A DNA stretch of 64,000 bases from Areca catechu (GCA_021397845.1 CM038052.1:138823854-138887853), one strand, 5' to 3'; positions 21,649 to 32,712 are shown, counted from the stretch's first letter. The notes: generated by a model from the sequence alone, not told the origin. Numbers and translations: made by a program.

Positions 21649-21957
21649 CGGGCTTTGGACCTTGTATCTTTTACTCTTTCTTTTGCCAAAGGAATGATGT
21701 GTAGTCACCATCTTACCTTAAATTAAATTCGAAACTTCCCTCTAGTCAAACAGGCATTTGAGTTGATATGTCCCGTGGGGGATTTGCATGTCTAGTGGGG
21801 GACTTCTTCGAAGAATTTGGGAGAATAGGGTGGTTGCTTTCTTGGGACTATCATTCCCTAAATTGGTCTTCTTCTTGTCGGCCCTCGCTGAATTGGCTCT
21901 CCAGTGGCAGTCGATCACTCAGTGTAGTTGGCAGAAGTCGAGTCTTCAGGGTCGATG
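21649..21957 (+). other. Downstream flank of the antisense ORF, no gene
   Basis: T-rich sequence after the stop (a likely 3' untranslated region), then a stretch with repeated GGGGGA words (21775-21805). I see no coding potential. It ends with the CGATG target site of element C (21953-21957). Confidence 0.4.
21953..21957 (+). repeat. Left target-site duplication of C (CGATG)
   Basis: Repeated at 25617-25621 directly after the CA end of the C LTR. Confidence 0.85.
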
Positions 21958-21983
21958 TGATGTGGGATAAAGCTCTGATACCA
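21958..21983 (-). repeat. LTR tip remnant of C containing a primer-site copy
   Basis: In plus orientation TGATGTGGGATAAAGC followed by TCTGATACCA. Read on the minus strand this is TGGTATCAGAGC, then TTTATCCCACATCA. It abuts the CGATG duplication, so the primer-site copy lies inside the LTR rather than after it. Confidence 0.75.
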
Positions 21984-23800
21984 TTGGTGGCTAGAATCCA
22001 AACAGGGGCTCCCTCTAAATCTCTTTCTCTAGCTCCTTAGGTGTGATCAGGTTGACTCCTGTTTTCTTCTCTTTAAGGCTACTAGATCCTTTCTTGACGG
22101 GGTCCTTAGGTTGGATTGGGTTGATTGTGATCCTTTTCCCCTGGTGGAAAAAGACACAGGTATTGGATCGACCATAAAGGATGGCATCATGGTCGAAAAG
22201 CCAGGGTCGTCCTACGATGATAAAAGCAACACCCATGGGCAAGACGTCACACCAAATCGATTCTTCATAGGAACTCATCTTTACCTTGATTTGGCACCTA
22301 GATTTTACTGGGATTGAAGTTGAATCTATCCAGGAGACTTTGTAAGGTTGGGGTGGGGAACTGTTGCTAGTCCTAGATATTTGACAGTACTCAAGGAAAG
22401 GGCATTAACACAGCTTTCACTATCAATTATGACCTTACATGCCTTATCTCATAGCTTGATTAGGGTTTGTAGGATGTTAGTCCTATGCCAGTCTTCATGC
22501 ACTATGTTTTGGGCTAAGATGCATCGGACTACTCCTACAAGGTCTTCAGGTTCATACACTTCTTCCTCTCCCTCGTACTCTTCCAACAACTGATTTTCAG
22601 GATCATAGATTTCCTCCTCAGGTTTAACAATTGGTTCGGGTTCCATCTCAGTTGGTTCATCTATAAGTAGGGCAAGGGCAGTGCACTGACTAGCAAAATG
22701 ACTAGGTTTATGACACCTATAGCATTTACCTTGGGGATCGGGTCTCCTCTGGACTTCAATAGCCTTACCCTTTTCCTCTCTATTGTATTGGGGTCGGTTC
22801 AGGCTGGGACGACTAGGACTAGGTCGGGCTAGGTTTGGTCGACTTGGGTTAGCTCGGTTTGGGCTTGGTCGACTTGGGTAAGCCTGGGTATAACTTTGGG
22901 TGGATCCAGGGATACGGCTCTGGTTCCTAAAGGGCTCAGGTCTTCTGTAGGTGGGAGCTCTTTGGAAACGCTCACAGAGCCTAGCAACTTGGTAAGCTTC
23001 TTCCAAGGTTCTGGTTGCTCTAAAGTATAGCTCTTTCTGAATGTCTGGGTATAGGCCCACCCTAAACCTAGACAGGGTTACCTCAGGTGACTCTACAACC
23101 TTACATCGCATAACATATTCATCAAACTTGGCAATGTAATCGGCCACACTCTTACTCCCTTGACTTAGGGTTTGCCATTGGTCCAACAGTTTCTGGGTGT
23201 AGGATGTAGGTAGGTATTTCCTTCTAAGCATATCTCTCATTTCCCCCCACGCGGTTATGGTAATTGTCCTTTCTGCTCTATGTAATTTTCAACGCTATTC
23301 CAAAACAACCTAGCTTGGTGAACCAACCTAAGCTTGGCAAACTTAAACTTAGTTCTTTCTGACATAAAGTACTAGTCAAAATAATGTTCCATAGCAGACT
23401 CCCAATCTTCATACACCCTGGGATCTAAACTTCCATCAAAAGTGGGTGCCTCAAGCTTGATGCTCCTAATGGCCCTTTCTTCACGGTCCTCCAGATTGGG
23501 TCTCCTAGGATGGGTATCAACGAAGGGATCAGGGTCTCTCCCAAATTCATCCTCAAAGTAAGGGTCTTGTTGCAGGTTTCTCCTGGGATGAGGGGACTCA
23601 GGACCAGCTTCAGGTCGGGGCCTAGCAGCTTCCTCTAGGGGTCTTAGTCTGGCCTTTATTTGATCAAGTCTATTGGTCAACTGGCTGCCTAATTAGGTCA
23701 TGGATTGAGTTAAGGCTCCAATGTCAGCTCAAAGTTGGTCCATGGCTTCGGTAGGGGGTGGAGAAGGTGGGTGAAAAGAGGTTCCTGATCTAGTGCACAT
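21984..23800 (-). pseudogene. gag: Gag and protease of C, start at 23800
   Basis: The ATG at 23798-23800 gives MCTRSGTSFHPP. An N-terminal piece (23372-23680) is charged and proline-rich. A 263-residue piece (22449-23240) holds the gag core (QWQTLSQGSKSVADYIAKFDE), an arginine/proline/serine linker with repeated PSRP/PNRA, an intact zinc knuckle CYRCHKPSHFASQC (22683-22724) and an acidic tail. The protease site reads DSES at 22413-22424, so the Gly of the catalytic loop is changed to Glu. A protease C-terminal part (22015-22278, FIIVGRPWLFDHDAILYGRS) is followed by the deletion junction. Confidence 0.88.
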
Positions 23801-24658
23801 GTAACACACACACAGAACGGTGCTATGGTTTGCTAGACCTAGGAGATCTCTCCAAATGTGAAGTCAAGAAGATGAACCTGGAAGTAGTAACTTGGCACTT
23901 GGCTAGGTAAGTGTAAGGTTAGTAGAGGTTCCTCTTTGCTTGCCTAGACACCAATTAGAAATTGGCCAGGTAAGCGAACCAACCCACTTCCCTTCGGGAT
24001 CTAGTCCCTGAACCACTTGCCTATACCCCAGCTACTCAAGCACACACCAACAAGTGATCTAGCTTGGCTCAACACTTGGGTCGACCTGACTTCGTGGGTG
24101 TCCCTAGCTCACTAGAGCAGATTAAGCATCTAATCAATTTTAGTTAATGGCTAGGGTTCGATATGTCAGGTGGGGGTTTTTGGGCTAGGGACAGGTAATG
24201 AAATCCTGACCCTATGTTAATTTGATGCCCTTAGGATAAGTTATGGAGAATGATGCACAAAAATGACTAATGAAATGACTTAAAATTTTCTTGTTTTTTT
24301 TGTGACTTTCAGATGTGTGAATGCTAAACAAAATGCAGGAATTAAAATATTCCCTAAATGCAAGAAATAAGCTACATGGATGAATGAAGCAAGAATGAGA
24401 TGCTTGTTGAAATTTCAGACCTGAGATTTTCTCAGGTAGTTTTTTGGCTTGTAGAAATTCTACAAACTAAAATAAAATCTGAGAAAATAGAAAAAAATAC
24501 TCTGAAATAAATTCAATCTAACAAAATAGAAATCATGAAATTTTAAGGTCTCTACAGAGAGAAACAATTCAACGATCAGACCATATACGGGCTGACCATA
24601 ATGCAGAAAATGAAAGAAAAAAATGCACTAGTCCTAGCCTTGCTTTGATACCAAAAAA
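23801..24658 (-). promoter_or_regulatory. Leader and primer site of C with conserved hairpins
   Basis: The primer site TGGTATCAAAGC is at 24642-24653 (one change from the usual). Hairpin 1 is at 24189-24211 (GGTCAGG, 9-base loop, CCTGTCC), then CTAGCCCAAAAA. Hairpin 2 is at 24107-24118 (GCTC-TAGT-GAGC), then TAGGGACACC. Hairpin 3 is at 23951-23965 (CCAATT-TCT-AATTGG). Hairpin 2 lies about 306 nt before gag. Confidence 0.7.
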
Positions 24659-25616
24659 TGATGTGGGATAAAGCTTTGATACCAATTTGATGTGGTGATG
24701 GTGGACACGAAGAAACCTAGGGTTATTCGAAAATTGAAAAAAAAAACCTAAAGCAAACCAAGGATCGTGGGAGGGCTAAGAAGCCTCCCGGGACTAGGAT
24801 AGGACGACCCCGAAAGTCCTAAAACAGCCAGACTCTTTTGATTTTCAGTTTTATTGGCAGAGGTGGCGAAGGAAGGACGGGGATGGAAGACAGGGGACTG
24901 GAACTCATGGACCTTGGGACTCATCCTAACGAAGAGACCTCTCACCTCTAAGGCATTACGCCCTCCTCGATACTTGGAGGCACTAGGATGAATCTCAAGG
25001 TCACAAGGGGAACAGGGAGAGACATGAAGATGGGAGAAAAGAATGGGGATACCTGGGGCTTCACAACGATGTGGTGATGGCGGACACGAAGAAATCTGGG
25101 GTTATTCAGAAATGGAATAAAAAACATAGAACAAACCAAGGATTGTGGGAGGGCTAAGAAGCCTCCCAGGACTAGGATAGGACAACCCCGAAAGTCCTAA
25201 AATAGCCAGACTCTTTTGATTTTCAGTTTTCTTGGTGAAGGTGGCGAAGGAAGGACAAGGATGAGAAATAGGGGACTGGAACTCATGGACCTTGGGACTC
25301 ATCTTAATTAAGAGACCTCTCACCTCTAAAGCATTACGCCCTCCTTGATACTTGGAGGCGCTAGGATGAATCTCAAGGTCACGAGGGGAAACAGGGAGAG
25401 ACATGAAGATGGGAGAAAAGAATGGGGATACCAGGGGCCCCACACCCCTCGACATCCCGAAGGACGAAGGAAAGTTGGGGCCTCAGCCCATAACCACACA
25501 CAAGTGGAAAAACGCTCTCAAAAATTCATTTTCATCAACTATAAAAAAAGAATTCCTTTGCATCATAAGCATCCATACTAGCATCCCTACCCCCCCCCCC
25601 CCCTTTATCCACATCA
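24659..25616 (-). repeat. 5' LTR of C with terminal inverted repeats and captured primer site
   Basis: In plus orientation it begins TGATGTGGGATAAAG and ends CTTTATCCACATCA, so its ends are near-perfect inverted repeats of about 14 bases. A second primer-site copy (24673-24684) lies 31 bases inside the first. A 379-base segment is tandemly duplicated. A poly-C run (about 25590-25603) lies near the right end. No convincing TATA box was found. Confidence 0.82.
24689..25447 (-). repeat. 379-base tandem duplication inside LTR C
   Basis: GATGTGGTGATGGTGGACACG starts at 24689 and, with one change, at 25068. The two units stay similar to their ends (…GGGGATACCTGGGGCT and …GGGGATACCAGGGGCC). The unit is the 3' part of the LTR, so this LTR carries the segment twice. 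Confidence 0.9.
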
Positions 25617-25621
25617 CGATG
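25617..25621 (+). repeat. Right target-site duplication of C (CGATG)
   Basis: Matches 21953-21957. Confidence 0.85.
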
Positions 25622-26020
25622 TTTTCGGCATGGGTTGAGGGTTGACCCAATAGAAGCGCTGCGGCTCCGTTGGATTGTCTTCATTTTTCTTTTTGATATG
25701 AGTGGTGGACTCGAGGGGTTTGGCAGGGCCTTCGAACCGAAACACCCCAATGGTCAGCCACTCATCGTGATGATTTATAGGGCCCAGTAGCTGCGTAGGT
25801 GACAAGCGTCGCCCTACTTTTGGTACCGAGGGAGAGTGGAGTGTCGAGTCAACATGCATGCTATATTAATGTCGAGTGTACCGGTGTTCGAGGGGTCGCA
25901 CCTCCTATGCCACCCGGGCACAGCCTAACAAGCTCTTCCCGAAGTCGACCATCGAGGCCACAGGAATGCTACACCGATTTCGGAGCACCATCTTCGTACG
26001 TGGCTTCATCCGGTTGGTCA
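25622..26020. other. Continuation of Tat element 1 flank, no gene
   Basis: About 400 bases of moderately GC-rich sequence that follow 21957 once C is taken out of consideration. In Tat element 2 the equivalent place (after the antisense ORF) is a tandem-repeat spacer. I see no clear repeats or protein motif here. Open frames on both strands are short. Confidence 0.35.
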
Positions 26021-27596
26021 TGCGAGATGACTCTAAAATTGCTAAACATGTAGGAAAAATAGTAAAATAATTTTTTTTGTGATTTTTATAATTTAGTTTG
26101 TAAGCTAAATTCTCAAATAAAAGTAAGAACTAGCAAGAAGAAGAGTAATGCATAGAATCATCGTATCACAGGCAAACTCATGCAAAAAAATAAATTCTAG
26201 GACCCGAGAATTGAGAAACTCCTGGATTAGGATAGCTTATCTTTATTGAATCAGAAATTAAAAGAAGGGAAGGATGTTACCAATCAGTGATTTGAAGGAC
26301 TTCCGATGAAGAGATCACACAACACTCTGATTGGAGTTTGGATGATAAAGTTTGGTTCCCTTGATTAGATGGCTGATTTGGATGGTTCTAGATGCAAAGA
26401 AAGCCTCCTCTGGGGAGGTGAAACACCTCGGGGATCCTTTAAAATGTCAAGGGTCAATCAAAACAGCAAGTAAGAAAAGAAAAAGGAACTAGGTTTAGAA
26501 GGCTTGGCTAGAGTCGTTGGATTCGTAGGAACTCGGGGACCTGCAAACAACCTGTCAGGGGTTAGAAAACTCACAAAGGAACAAGAAAACAAAGAGAAAA
26601 CAGCAAGGTAAGGCTTCTTTTGGAGTGGGCATCCAGGGATCTGAGAGGCTTGTTGGCAGCAGGAAGATGATTGCAGCACTGGGAAGAAAAAACTCTCACA
26701 AACCCCTTTATGCACACAGCAGTGTATCACACAACTCAATAGAAGAACTCAAGGTTTTAATTCATATCAAAATTCCCTTCATACAAGAGGCTAGGGTCCT
26801 TTAAATAGACCCTTAACCTTGGGCTCCAAGTAAGGGCACATTAGTCTTTACATGAGAATCCTTTTCCCTCTCAAACCCTAGCTAGAAAATAAGAAAACAT
26901 TAGGTAGAAAAAATCCCTAAAAATTCTCTTGACTTGGCCAACACTCTAAGGATGCCTAGGGGGGCGTGTTGGGCTTCTAGGAGTAGTAAGAGGCCGGCCC
27001 AAAGGGGCTCGGGTGCATGGGTTTGGGCCTCTGGAAGATGGGATAGCCTCGTAGCCATGTAGTAGGAATATTCCCTGGTATCTTGCTTCTTTAGGGCTTG
27101 GGCTTGGCACCTGGGCTTGATTTCTTTGGGCTAGGATGCAGATGGACCTCTAGAATCATGGATGCCCTAGTCTATGAATATACTTTGGCATCTAGAAGGG
27201 AATCTGGGCATCTGTAAGAAATCTGGGTTTTCTGAATTTTCCTCCTGGGGTCTTTAAATCATCAAGCTGGGTTGGACTTGGGCTAAACTTTCATGTCTTC
27301 AATCTAGTTGGACTTGGTCTTCACTTGTATGATGTGGTCTTAAGTCTTCAGTATGCTTGGACAGGACTCAAAAAAATAAAATTAGCTCAACATGAGCTGA
27401 CTAGCATTGGACTGAACTAGCTCAACATGAGCTGACTAGTACAGAACTGAAATAACAACTCAAAAGACTCAAATAATAACTAAAATAGACTCAGATGGGC
27501 TAAGCCCTTATTACAGATGGACTCATAAATTATTGATCAATTCATAGAGGGTTGAAAAGCCTCTGTCTTATTCTAGTGCATCCGGTGTCCCCACCA
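26021..27596 (-). repeat. LTR D1, mosaic of two LTR families
   Basis: In plus orientation it runs from TGCGAGATGACTC to GTGTCCCCACCA (27596). Its first ~470 bases match LTR D2 from 30968. From about 26500 on it is the reverse complement of the P1 LTR (8381-9480). A TATTTAA box lies at 26801-26807 (minus). No matching 5-base duplication was found at its ends. Confidence 0.75.
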
Positions 27597-28619
27597 GGAA
27601 GCCTAGGGCACTCCTTCTTGGATGTGTAAAGGCTTGGATGGAAATAAGATAGGGTGTGGAAGGATGCTAGGGTAGCAAGGAAACACAAAAACAAACCAAA
27701 GAACCAAAAAAATAAAGTAACACAAGCTCGCAAGCTTAAATAAATTTCACCAGGGTTTTGATATCAAGAATAAAAGTTAATTACAATAGGGGAAGGCATG
27801 GGGTATTTATAGAGTTCCCATGCCCTCACTAACTATGGTTACACTTGGGTTACAAGTCCACTTCTAAATTGGAATACAAGTCCTTTCCTAGCTAGGTTAG
27901 AAAAATAAATCCCCATTTGCTTAGGAATTGACCTAGTCTTCTCCTTTTTCCTTCATGCTTTGTCTATTCCACTCAAGAACACCTCTTGGACTTGGTCAAC
28001 ACTTCAAGGATACCTAGGAGGGCATGTTGGGCTTCAAGGGGCAGCAAGGGGCTGGCCCAAAGGGGCTTGGGTGCATGGGTTTGGGCCTCTAAAAGCTGGG
28101 ATGGCCTGGTAGCCTGGTAGCAAAAATATTCCATATAATCTTGCTTCTTTAGCGCTTGGGCTTAGCACTTGGACTTGATTTCTTTGGGTTAGGATGTAGA
28201 GGGACCTCTAGAATCATGGATTCCCTAGTTTGGGAATATGCTCTGGAATCTGGATTAGAATCTGGGCATCTGGAGGGCATCTGGAAGGAATCAGGATTTC
28301 TGGAAGCATTTTCGATCCTAGGTTGTCACACAAAATCCACTGGGCTGATGTAGTGGCCTCTGACTCCTAGATGTGGCCTGGTAAAACTCCAAAATGGGGT
28401 AACCTCTTCTCTTGTATAAAAATTGAGCTTATATTGGACTCATAACTGATGTACAGGACTCAAAATAATGACTAGGTTGAGGGTTGAGACAAATCAACTA
28501 ACCTCAACTTATTATAGGACTCAATCTTAATTGATTACAAAATTTTCAAAACTTTGACACATGACTAATTAAACCATATGGGATTCAGGGATCTGTGTCT
28601 GATCCTGGTGTCCCCACCA
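27597..28619 (-). repeat. Truncated LTR D3, joined to element F
   Basis: Matches 31509-32531 of LTR D2 closely, ends GTGTCCCCACCA at 28619, and is followed by the purine tract and pol tail of element F. It is therefore the upstream part of that element's 3' LTR. Its other part is missing because LTR D1 lies there. A TATA box is at 27804-27811 (minus, TATAAATACCC). Confidence 0.8.
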
Positions 28620-29309
28620 ATTCTTCCAGGGTGGGAGGAACTCGACCACGTCGAGTATGGGTCAATTTGGCTCAAGGAGGGTCTGGGTTGAGGCACTGCA
28701 AATCCGCACTAGCATTCCACAAGTCCTCAGATTCTGGCTAACCTTGCCACCAGACCAAATATTGCTGACAGTCTCTATCTTGGGTACCGATAGCTTGATC
28801 TTCAAGAGCTCTTTCAATCTTTACCTCATCATAAGGCCAAGTTATATGTGGTCGCTCTTGGGTGGGTTCTCTCTCACAGAATGGGAGTGGCTCAAGGGGC
28901 TTGCTGGGTATCACTACTGGCTCCCTAGACTTTACAAAGTCTGAGATGATGAAGGTGGAGCTAATACCTAAATCAGGTGATATCTTAGGCACATAGGTAT
29001 TGGGTCCACTACTCTTCATTATTTCGGATGGGCCAGCTTTGTGAGCAGAAAATTCTTTGACAGTCACATATTCCTCTATAGAAAATTCTTCATCTTTCTT
29101 TTGGAAATTAGCCAAGTTGCTATTTAGTTCATTAATTATGTTCAGCTCTTGACTAATTTCATGATGCATACGCTGTACAGAGGCTAGTACATGTGTGGAT
29201 AGGTAGATTGGGTCTATAAATTTATTGGACACTAGACTAACACCTAATAGACTCGACTAGACTTCCCTATCAAAAAAAATTATTAAACTCTAGGAACAAA
29301 ACCTAAAAT
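28620..29309 (-). pseudogene. pol: Integrase tail and chromodomain of chromovirus F
   Basis: A single 164-residue reading frame (28738-29232) contains an integrase C-terminal block (EFSAHKAGPSEIMKSSGPNTYV), an ISSTFIISDFVK-type segment, and the chromodomain start VKIERALEDQAIG followed by YLVWWQG. The rest of the chromodomain and the purine tract run down to 28620 in another frame. Everything upstream of the integrase tail is cut off by LTR E at 29310. Confidence 0.85.
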
Positions 29310-29484
29310 TGATGCAGGACAAATTGATGCGAGACAAAAGACAAAAGGGGGGCTAGGAGAATCGTTGGAGAGATGAGAAGTCTCCTGTGATTATGGTCAA
29401 AAAGGTGGAAAAAAAAATGTGGGGGCAAGAAAAATGGATACTCCATGGACTTGGGACTTACCTTCACGAAGAGATGTCGCACCT

Positions 29485-29580
29485 CTAGGGCATCCCACCC
29501 ACCCCACTAAATGTAGTCTAGGGCATCCCACCCATCTCACTACATGTGGAGCCTAGGACATCCCACCCAAATCGCTACCT
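29485..29580 (+). repeat. Three-copy repeat in LTR E
   Basis: CTAGGGCATCCCACCCA recurs at about 29485, 29518 and 29553 (last copy with a change), with CACTACATGTAG-type sequence between copies. Confidence 0.75.
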
Positions 29581-29764
29581 AGGGTCGTGAAGAAGAAGCT
29601 CCAAGATCATAGAGGGAACTCAGCCAGGGAGAAGATAACTGGGGCCTCAGACTCGTCGAGACCTGCAGGTGAAGGAAGACGGGCCTCATGCCCAGGCAGA
29701 ACCAAGAACTCCTTTCAAAAATTTATATTCATCATCATTATTTTATTCAAGAGAGGAGGTGCCT

Positions 29765-29773
29765 TTATATAGG
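29765..29773 (-). promoter_or_regulatory. TATA box of LTR E
   Basis: GCCTATATAAAGGC on the minus strand, upstream of the region that corresponds to the LTR 3' part in related LTRs. Confidence 0.55.
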
Positions 29774-30304
29774 CTTACAAAACTTGGGGCCTAAGAAAAT
29801 AATACAAGGCATGCAGCCCAAAAAAAAGTGACATCCCAAACCTATTTTGTTTGTAGCCTGAAAACATGATAGAAAACTAAACACAATCCTCCTCATATGG
29901 TGGAAAATAAAATTAATCCTAATCTAAAACTAATTAAAAAAAAACTCCCTAACTGGTCAATACATCCAGATTTAAAATAAATAAAATAAATTCCAAGCTC
30001 CTCAAGATCCGTGCTGAATTATTCTGAAATCCATGCAAGCTTGATAATCGCAAAAAATTCTTGCTCTGAGAAGTGTGTGCTTTGGAAATCATGCAGCTCC
30101 AAGAACCGTGCAGCTTTCATGTTCGTGCACTATAGGTTCCATCTCCACGGTCTGAAGATGCGGATCAAAGGTAGGGATCTGGCGACATGCAGCAGGGGCA
30201 TGGAGGACATCAACATTGATGGGCAGCTGCAATGGCAACAAGGAGGGGGGGTGTATGTGATAGGGGGATGGTGTCTGTAACATGGGAATGGGCGAGCAGT
30301 AATA

Positions 30305-30408
30305 GGGGTGGGGGCCAGGGGATGGGATGAGGGTCAATCACCTTGGCGAAGATTGGTGTCCCAGGGAGAGGGCGAGGGTGAGGACGTGGGTGAGGGCGAG
30401 GGCGTGGG
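30305..30408 (+). other. Two G-quadruplex motifs in LTR E
   Basis: 30305-30326 reads GGGG-T-GGGGG-CCA-GGGG-AT-GGG. 30388-30408 reads GGG-TGA-GGG-CGA-GGG-CGT-GGG. Both satisfy the four-tract, short-loop pattern on the plus strand, which is the template strand for transcription from this minus-strand LTR. GGGCGA-type hexamers continue to about 30480. Confidence 0.7.
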
Positions 30409-30829
30409 CGATGATTTGGAGGTGAAGCCGAGGTCGAGGGCATGGGCAAGGAGAGGAGAGGGCGAGGGCGAGGAGGGAGACGGCGTGGCAAGGGTGGACG
30501 GCTGTGGGCGGCTCGGTGGGATTCTCCGGCATTCTAACTTGAAGATCGATGCCTGGAAAAGGTGGACGACCAATGGGGAGGGCGCTGGTGGTCGGGCATG
30601 GTGGATCCAGGATGAACGGGAAGAAAAAAAATAAGAAAAATGGAGGTTCTGGATGATTTTGGGAAGTTGAAGATGATAGGAATAATATAGGGATAAATTG
30701 GGGATAAGTTTGGAATAAAGCTAGAATAACAGGAATAGATAGAATAGTGGGATAAAAAAAATTAAACTAAAAATAAAAAAATTTGAAAAAAGAAAAGGAA
30801 AACCCGAATGGATTTTGATGTCCCCATCA

Positions 30830-30967
30830 TTCTCCTGGGGTGGGAAAAACTCAACTCCATTGAGTCTGGCTCACTACATTTTTTTTCTCTTTTTTCTCTT
30901 CTTTTTTTCTCTTCTTTTTTTCAATTTTTTTTTCAACCCTAATCCTCTCCTTCTCTAATACTACAAT
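30830..30967 (-). other. 3' end fragment of a chromovirus plus pyrimidine tract
   Basis: The first ~55 bases carry the purine tract (CCCAGGAGAA on the minus strand) and the conserved CTCAATGGAGTTGAG block of the pol 3' end. Then about 60 bases of CTTTTTTTCTCTT on the plus strand. The rest of the internal region is missing before LTR D2. Confidence 0.65.
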
Positions 30968-32531
30968 TGATTCGAGATGACTCTAAGATTGCTAAACATG
31001 TAGGAAAAATAATAAAATAATTTTTTTTGTGATTTTTATAATTTAGTTTGTAAGCTAAATTTTCAAATAAAAGTAAGAACTAGCTTGAAGAAAGGCAATG
31101 CATAGAATCATCGTATCGCAGGCAAACTCATGCAAAATATTAAATTCCAGGACCCGAGAATTGAGAAACTCCTGGATTATGATAACTTATCTTCATCAAA
31201 TCAGAAATTAATGAAGGAAAGGATGTTACCAATCAGTGATTTGAAGGACTTCTGATGAAGAGATCACATAGCACTCTGATTGGAGTCTGGATGATGAAGT
31301 TCGGTTCCCTTGATTAGATGGCTGATTTGGATGGTTCCAAATGCAAAGAAAGCCTCCTCTAAGAAAGTAAAATACCTTGAGAATCCTGCAAAATATTAAA
31401 GGATCAATCAAAACAGTAAGTAAGAAAAGGAAAGGAAACTAGGTTTAGAAGGAATCAGGTTAGGGTTTAGAAACGGGGTGGCTTGAAGCTTGATGAAGAT
31501 CTCATTGCTTGGCAGCCTAGGGCACTCCTTCTTGGACATGTGAAGGCTTGGATGGCAGTGAGACAGGGTGTGGAAGGATGCTAGGATAGCAAGGACACAA
31601 AGACAAACCAAAGAACCAAAAAAACAAAGTAACACAAGCTCGCAAGCTCAAATAAATTTCACCAGGATTTTGATATCATGAATAAAAGTTGATTACAAGA
31701 GGGGGAGGGGTGGGGTATTTATAGAGTTCCCATGCTCTCACTAACTATGATTACACTTGGGTTACAAGTCCACTTCTAAATTGGAATACAAGTCCTTTCC
31801 TAGCTAGGTTAGAAAAACAAATCCCCATTTGCTTAGGAATTGACCTAGTCTTCTCCTTTTTCCTTCATGCTTTGTCTATTCCACTCAAGAACACCTCTTG
31901 GACTTGGTCAACACTTCAAGGATACCTAGGAGGGCATGTTGGGCTTCTAGGGGCAGCAAGGGGCTGGCCCAAAGGGGCTTGGGTGCATGGGTTTGGGCCT
32001 CTAAAAGCTAGGATGGCCTGGTAGCCTGGTAGCAAAAATATTCCATATAATCTTGCTTCTTTAGCGCTTGGGCTTAGCACTTGGACTTGATTTCTTTGGG
32101 TTAGGATGTAGAGGGACCTCTAGAATCATGGATTCCCTAGTTTGGGAATATGCTCTGGCATTTGGATTAGAATCTGGGCATCTGGAGGGCATCTGGAAGG
32201 AATCAGGATTTCTGGAAGCATTTTCGATCGTAGGTTGTCACACAAAATCCACTGGGCTGATGTAGTGGCCTCTAACTCCTGGATATGGCCTGGTGGAACT
32301 CCAAAATAAGGTAACCTCTTCTTTTGTATAAAAATTGAGGTCATATTGGACTCATAACTGATGTACAGGACTCAAAATAATGACTATATTGAGGGTTGAG
32401 ACAAATCAACTAACCTCAACTTATTACAGGACTCAATCTTAATTGATTACAAAATTTTCAAAACTTTGACACATGACTAATTTAATTATATGGGATCCAA
32501 GGATCTATGTCTGATCATGGTGTCCCCACCA
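30968..32531 (-). repeat. LTR D2
   Basis: In plus orientation it runs from TGATTCGAGATGACTC to GTGTCCCCACCA, 1564 bases. The start shares ~470 bases with D1 and the end shares ~1020 bases with D3, so D2 shows the undisrupted arrangement. There is no purine tract or primer site at either side, and the flanks (ACAAT, GTTTG) do not match, so it is a solo or recombined LTR. A TATA box is at 31716-31723 (minus). Confidence 0.8.
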
Positions 32532-32712
32532 GTTTGCCTGGTTTGAGTCCTGGTCCATGTCCCCTTTGAGTGCACGCCGTTTATGAGCGCACGTTCTTCA
32601 GAGGAGCACACAAAATGTCGAGGTTGTAGGCCATTAAATAGGACTCCTCCTCGCATGGACATCTCGCTCTAGTATCATTCTCATTCTTCTTGAATTTTTA
32701 TCTTTCTCCATT

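Larger units (their letters stand above)
21958..25616 (-). mobile_element. Chromovirus C, minus strand, 3' half deleted
   Basis: Flanked by CGATG on both sides. The right LTR is complete (24659-25616). The left LTR is reduced to its 26-base tip (21958-21983), which joins directly to the sequence after protease, so RT, RNase H, integrase and nearly all of the 3' LTR are missing. Gag and protease (minus strand) and a leader with conserved hairpins remain. A post-insertion deletion between the LTR tip and pol is the simplest reading. Confidence 0.85.
29310..30829 (-). repeat. LTR E
   Basis: In plus orientation it runs from TGATGCAGGAC (29310; an alternative tip TGATGCGAGAC is at 29325) to GATGTCCCCATCA (30829), then a purine tract on the minus strand. 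So it is the 3' LTR of a minus-strand chromovirus. It holds a three-fold 33-35 base repeat (29485-29580), a TATA box (29765-29773) and a G-rich core (30240-30510). Long open frames in the core are on both strands and look fortuitous. Confidence 0.75.

Noticed and set aside
25590..25603. Poly-C run as a functional element
   Set aside because: A simple homopolymer within LTR C; length is likely a slippage or sequencing artefact.
30089..30634. Overlapping open frames of up to 108 codons in LTR E
   Set aside because: Caused by GGGCGA-type repeats that lack stops. Open on both strands; no protein motif.
29310..32531. LTR E and LTR D2 as the two LTRs of one element
   Set aside because: They are not similar along their length. 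D2 has no primer site beside it and the flanking bases do not match.
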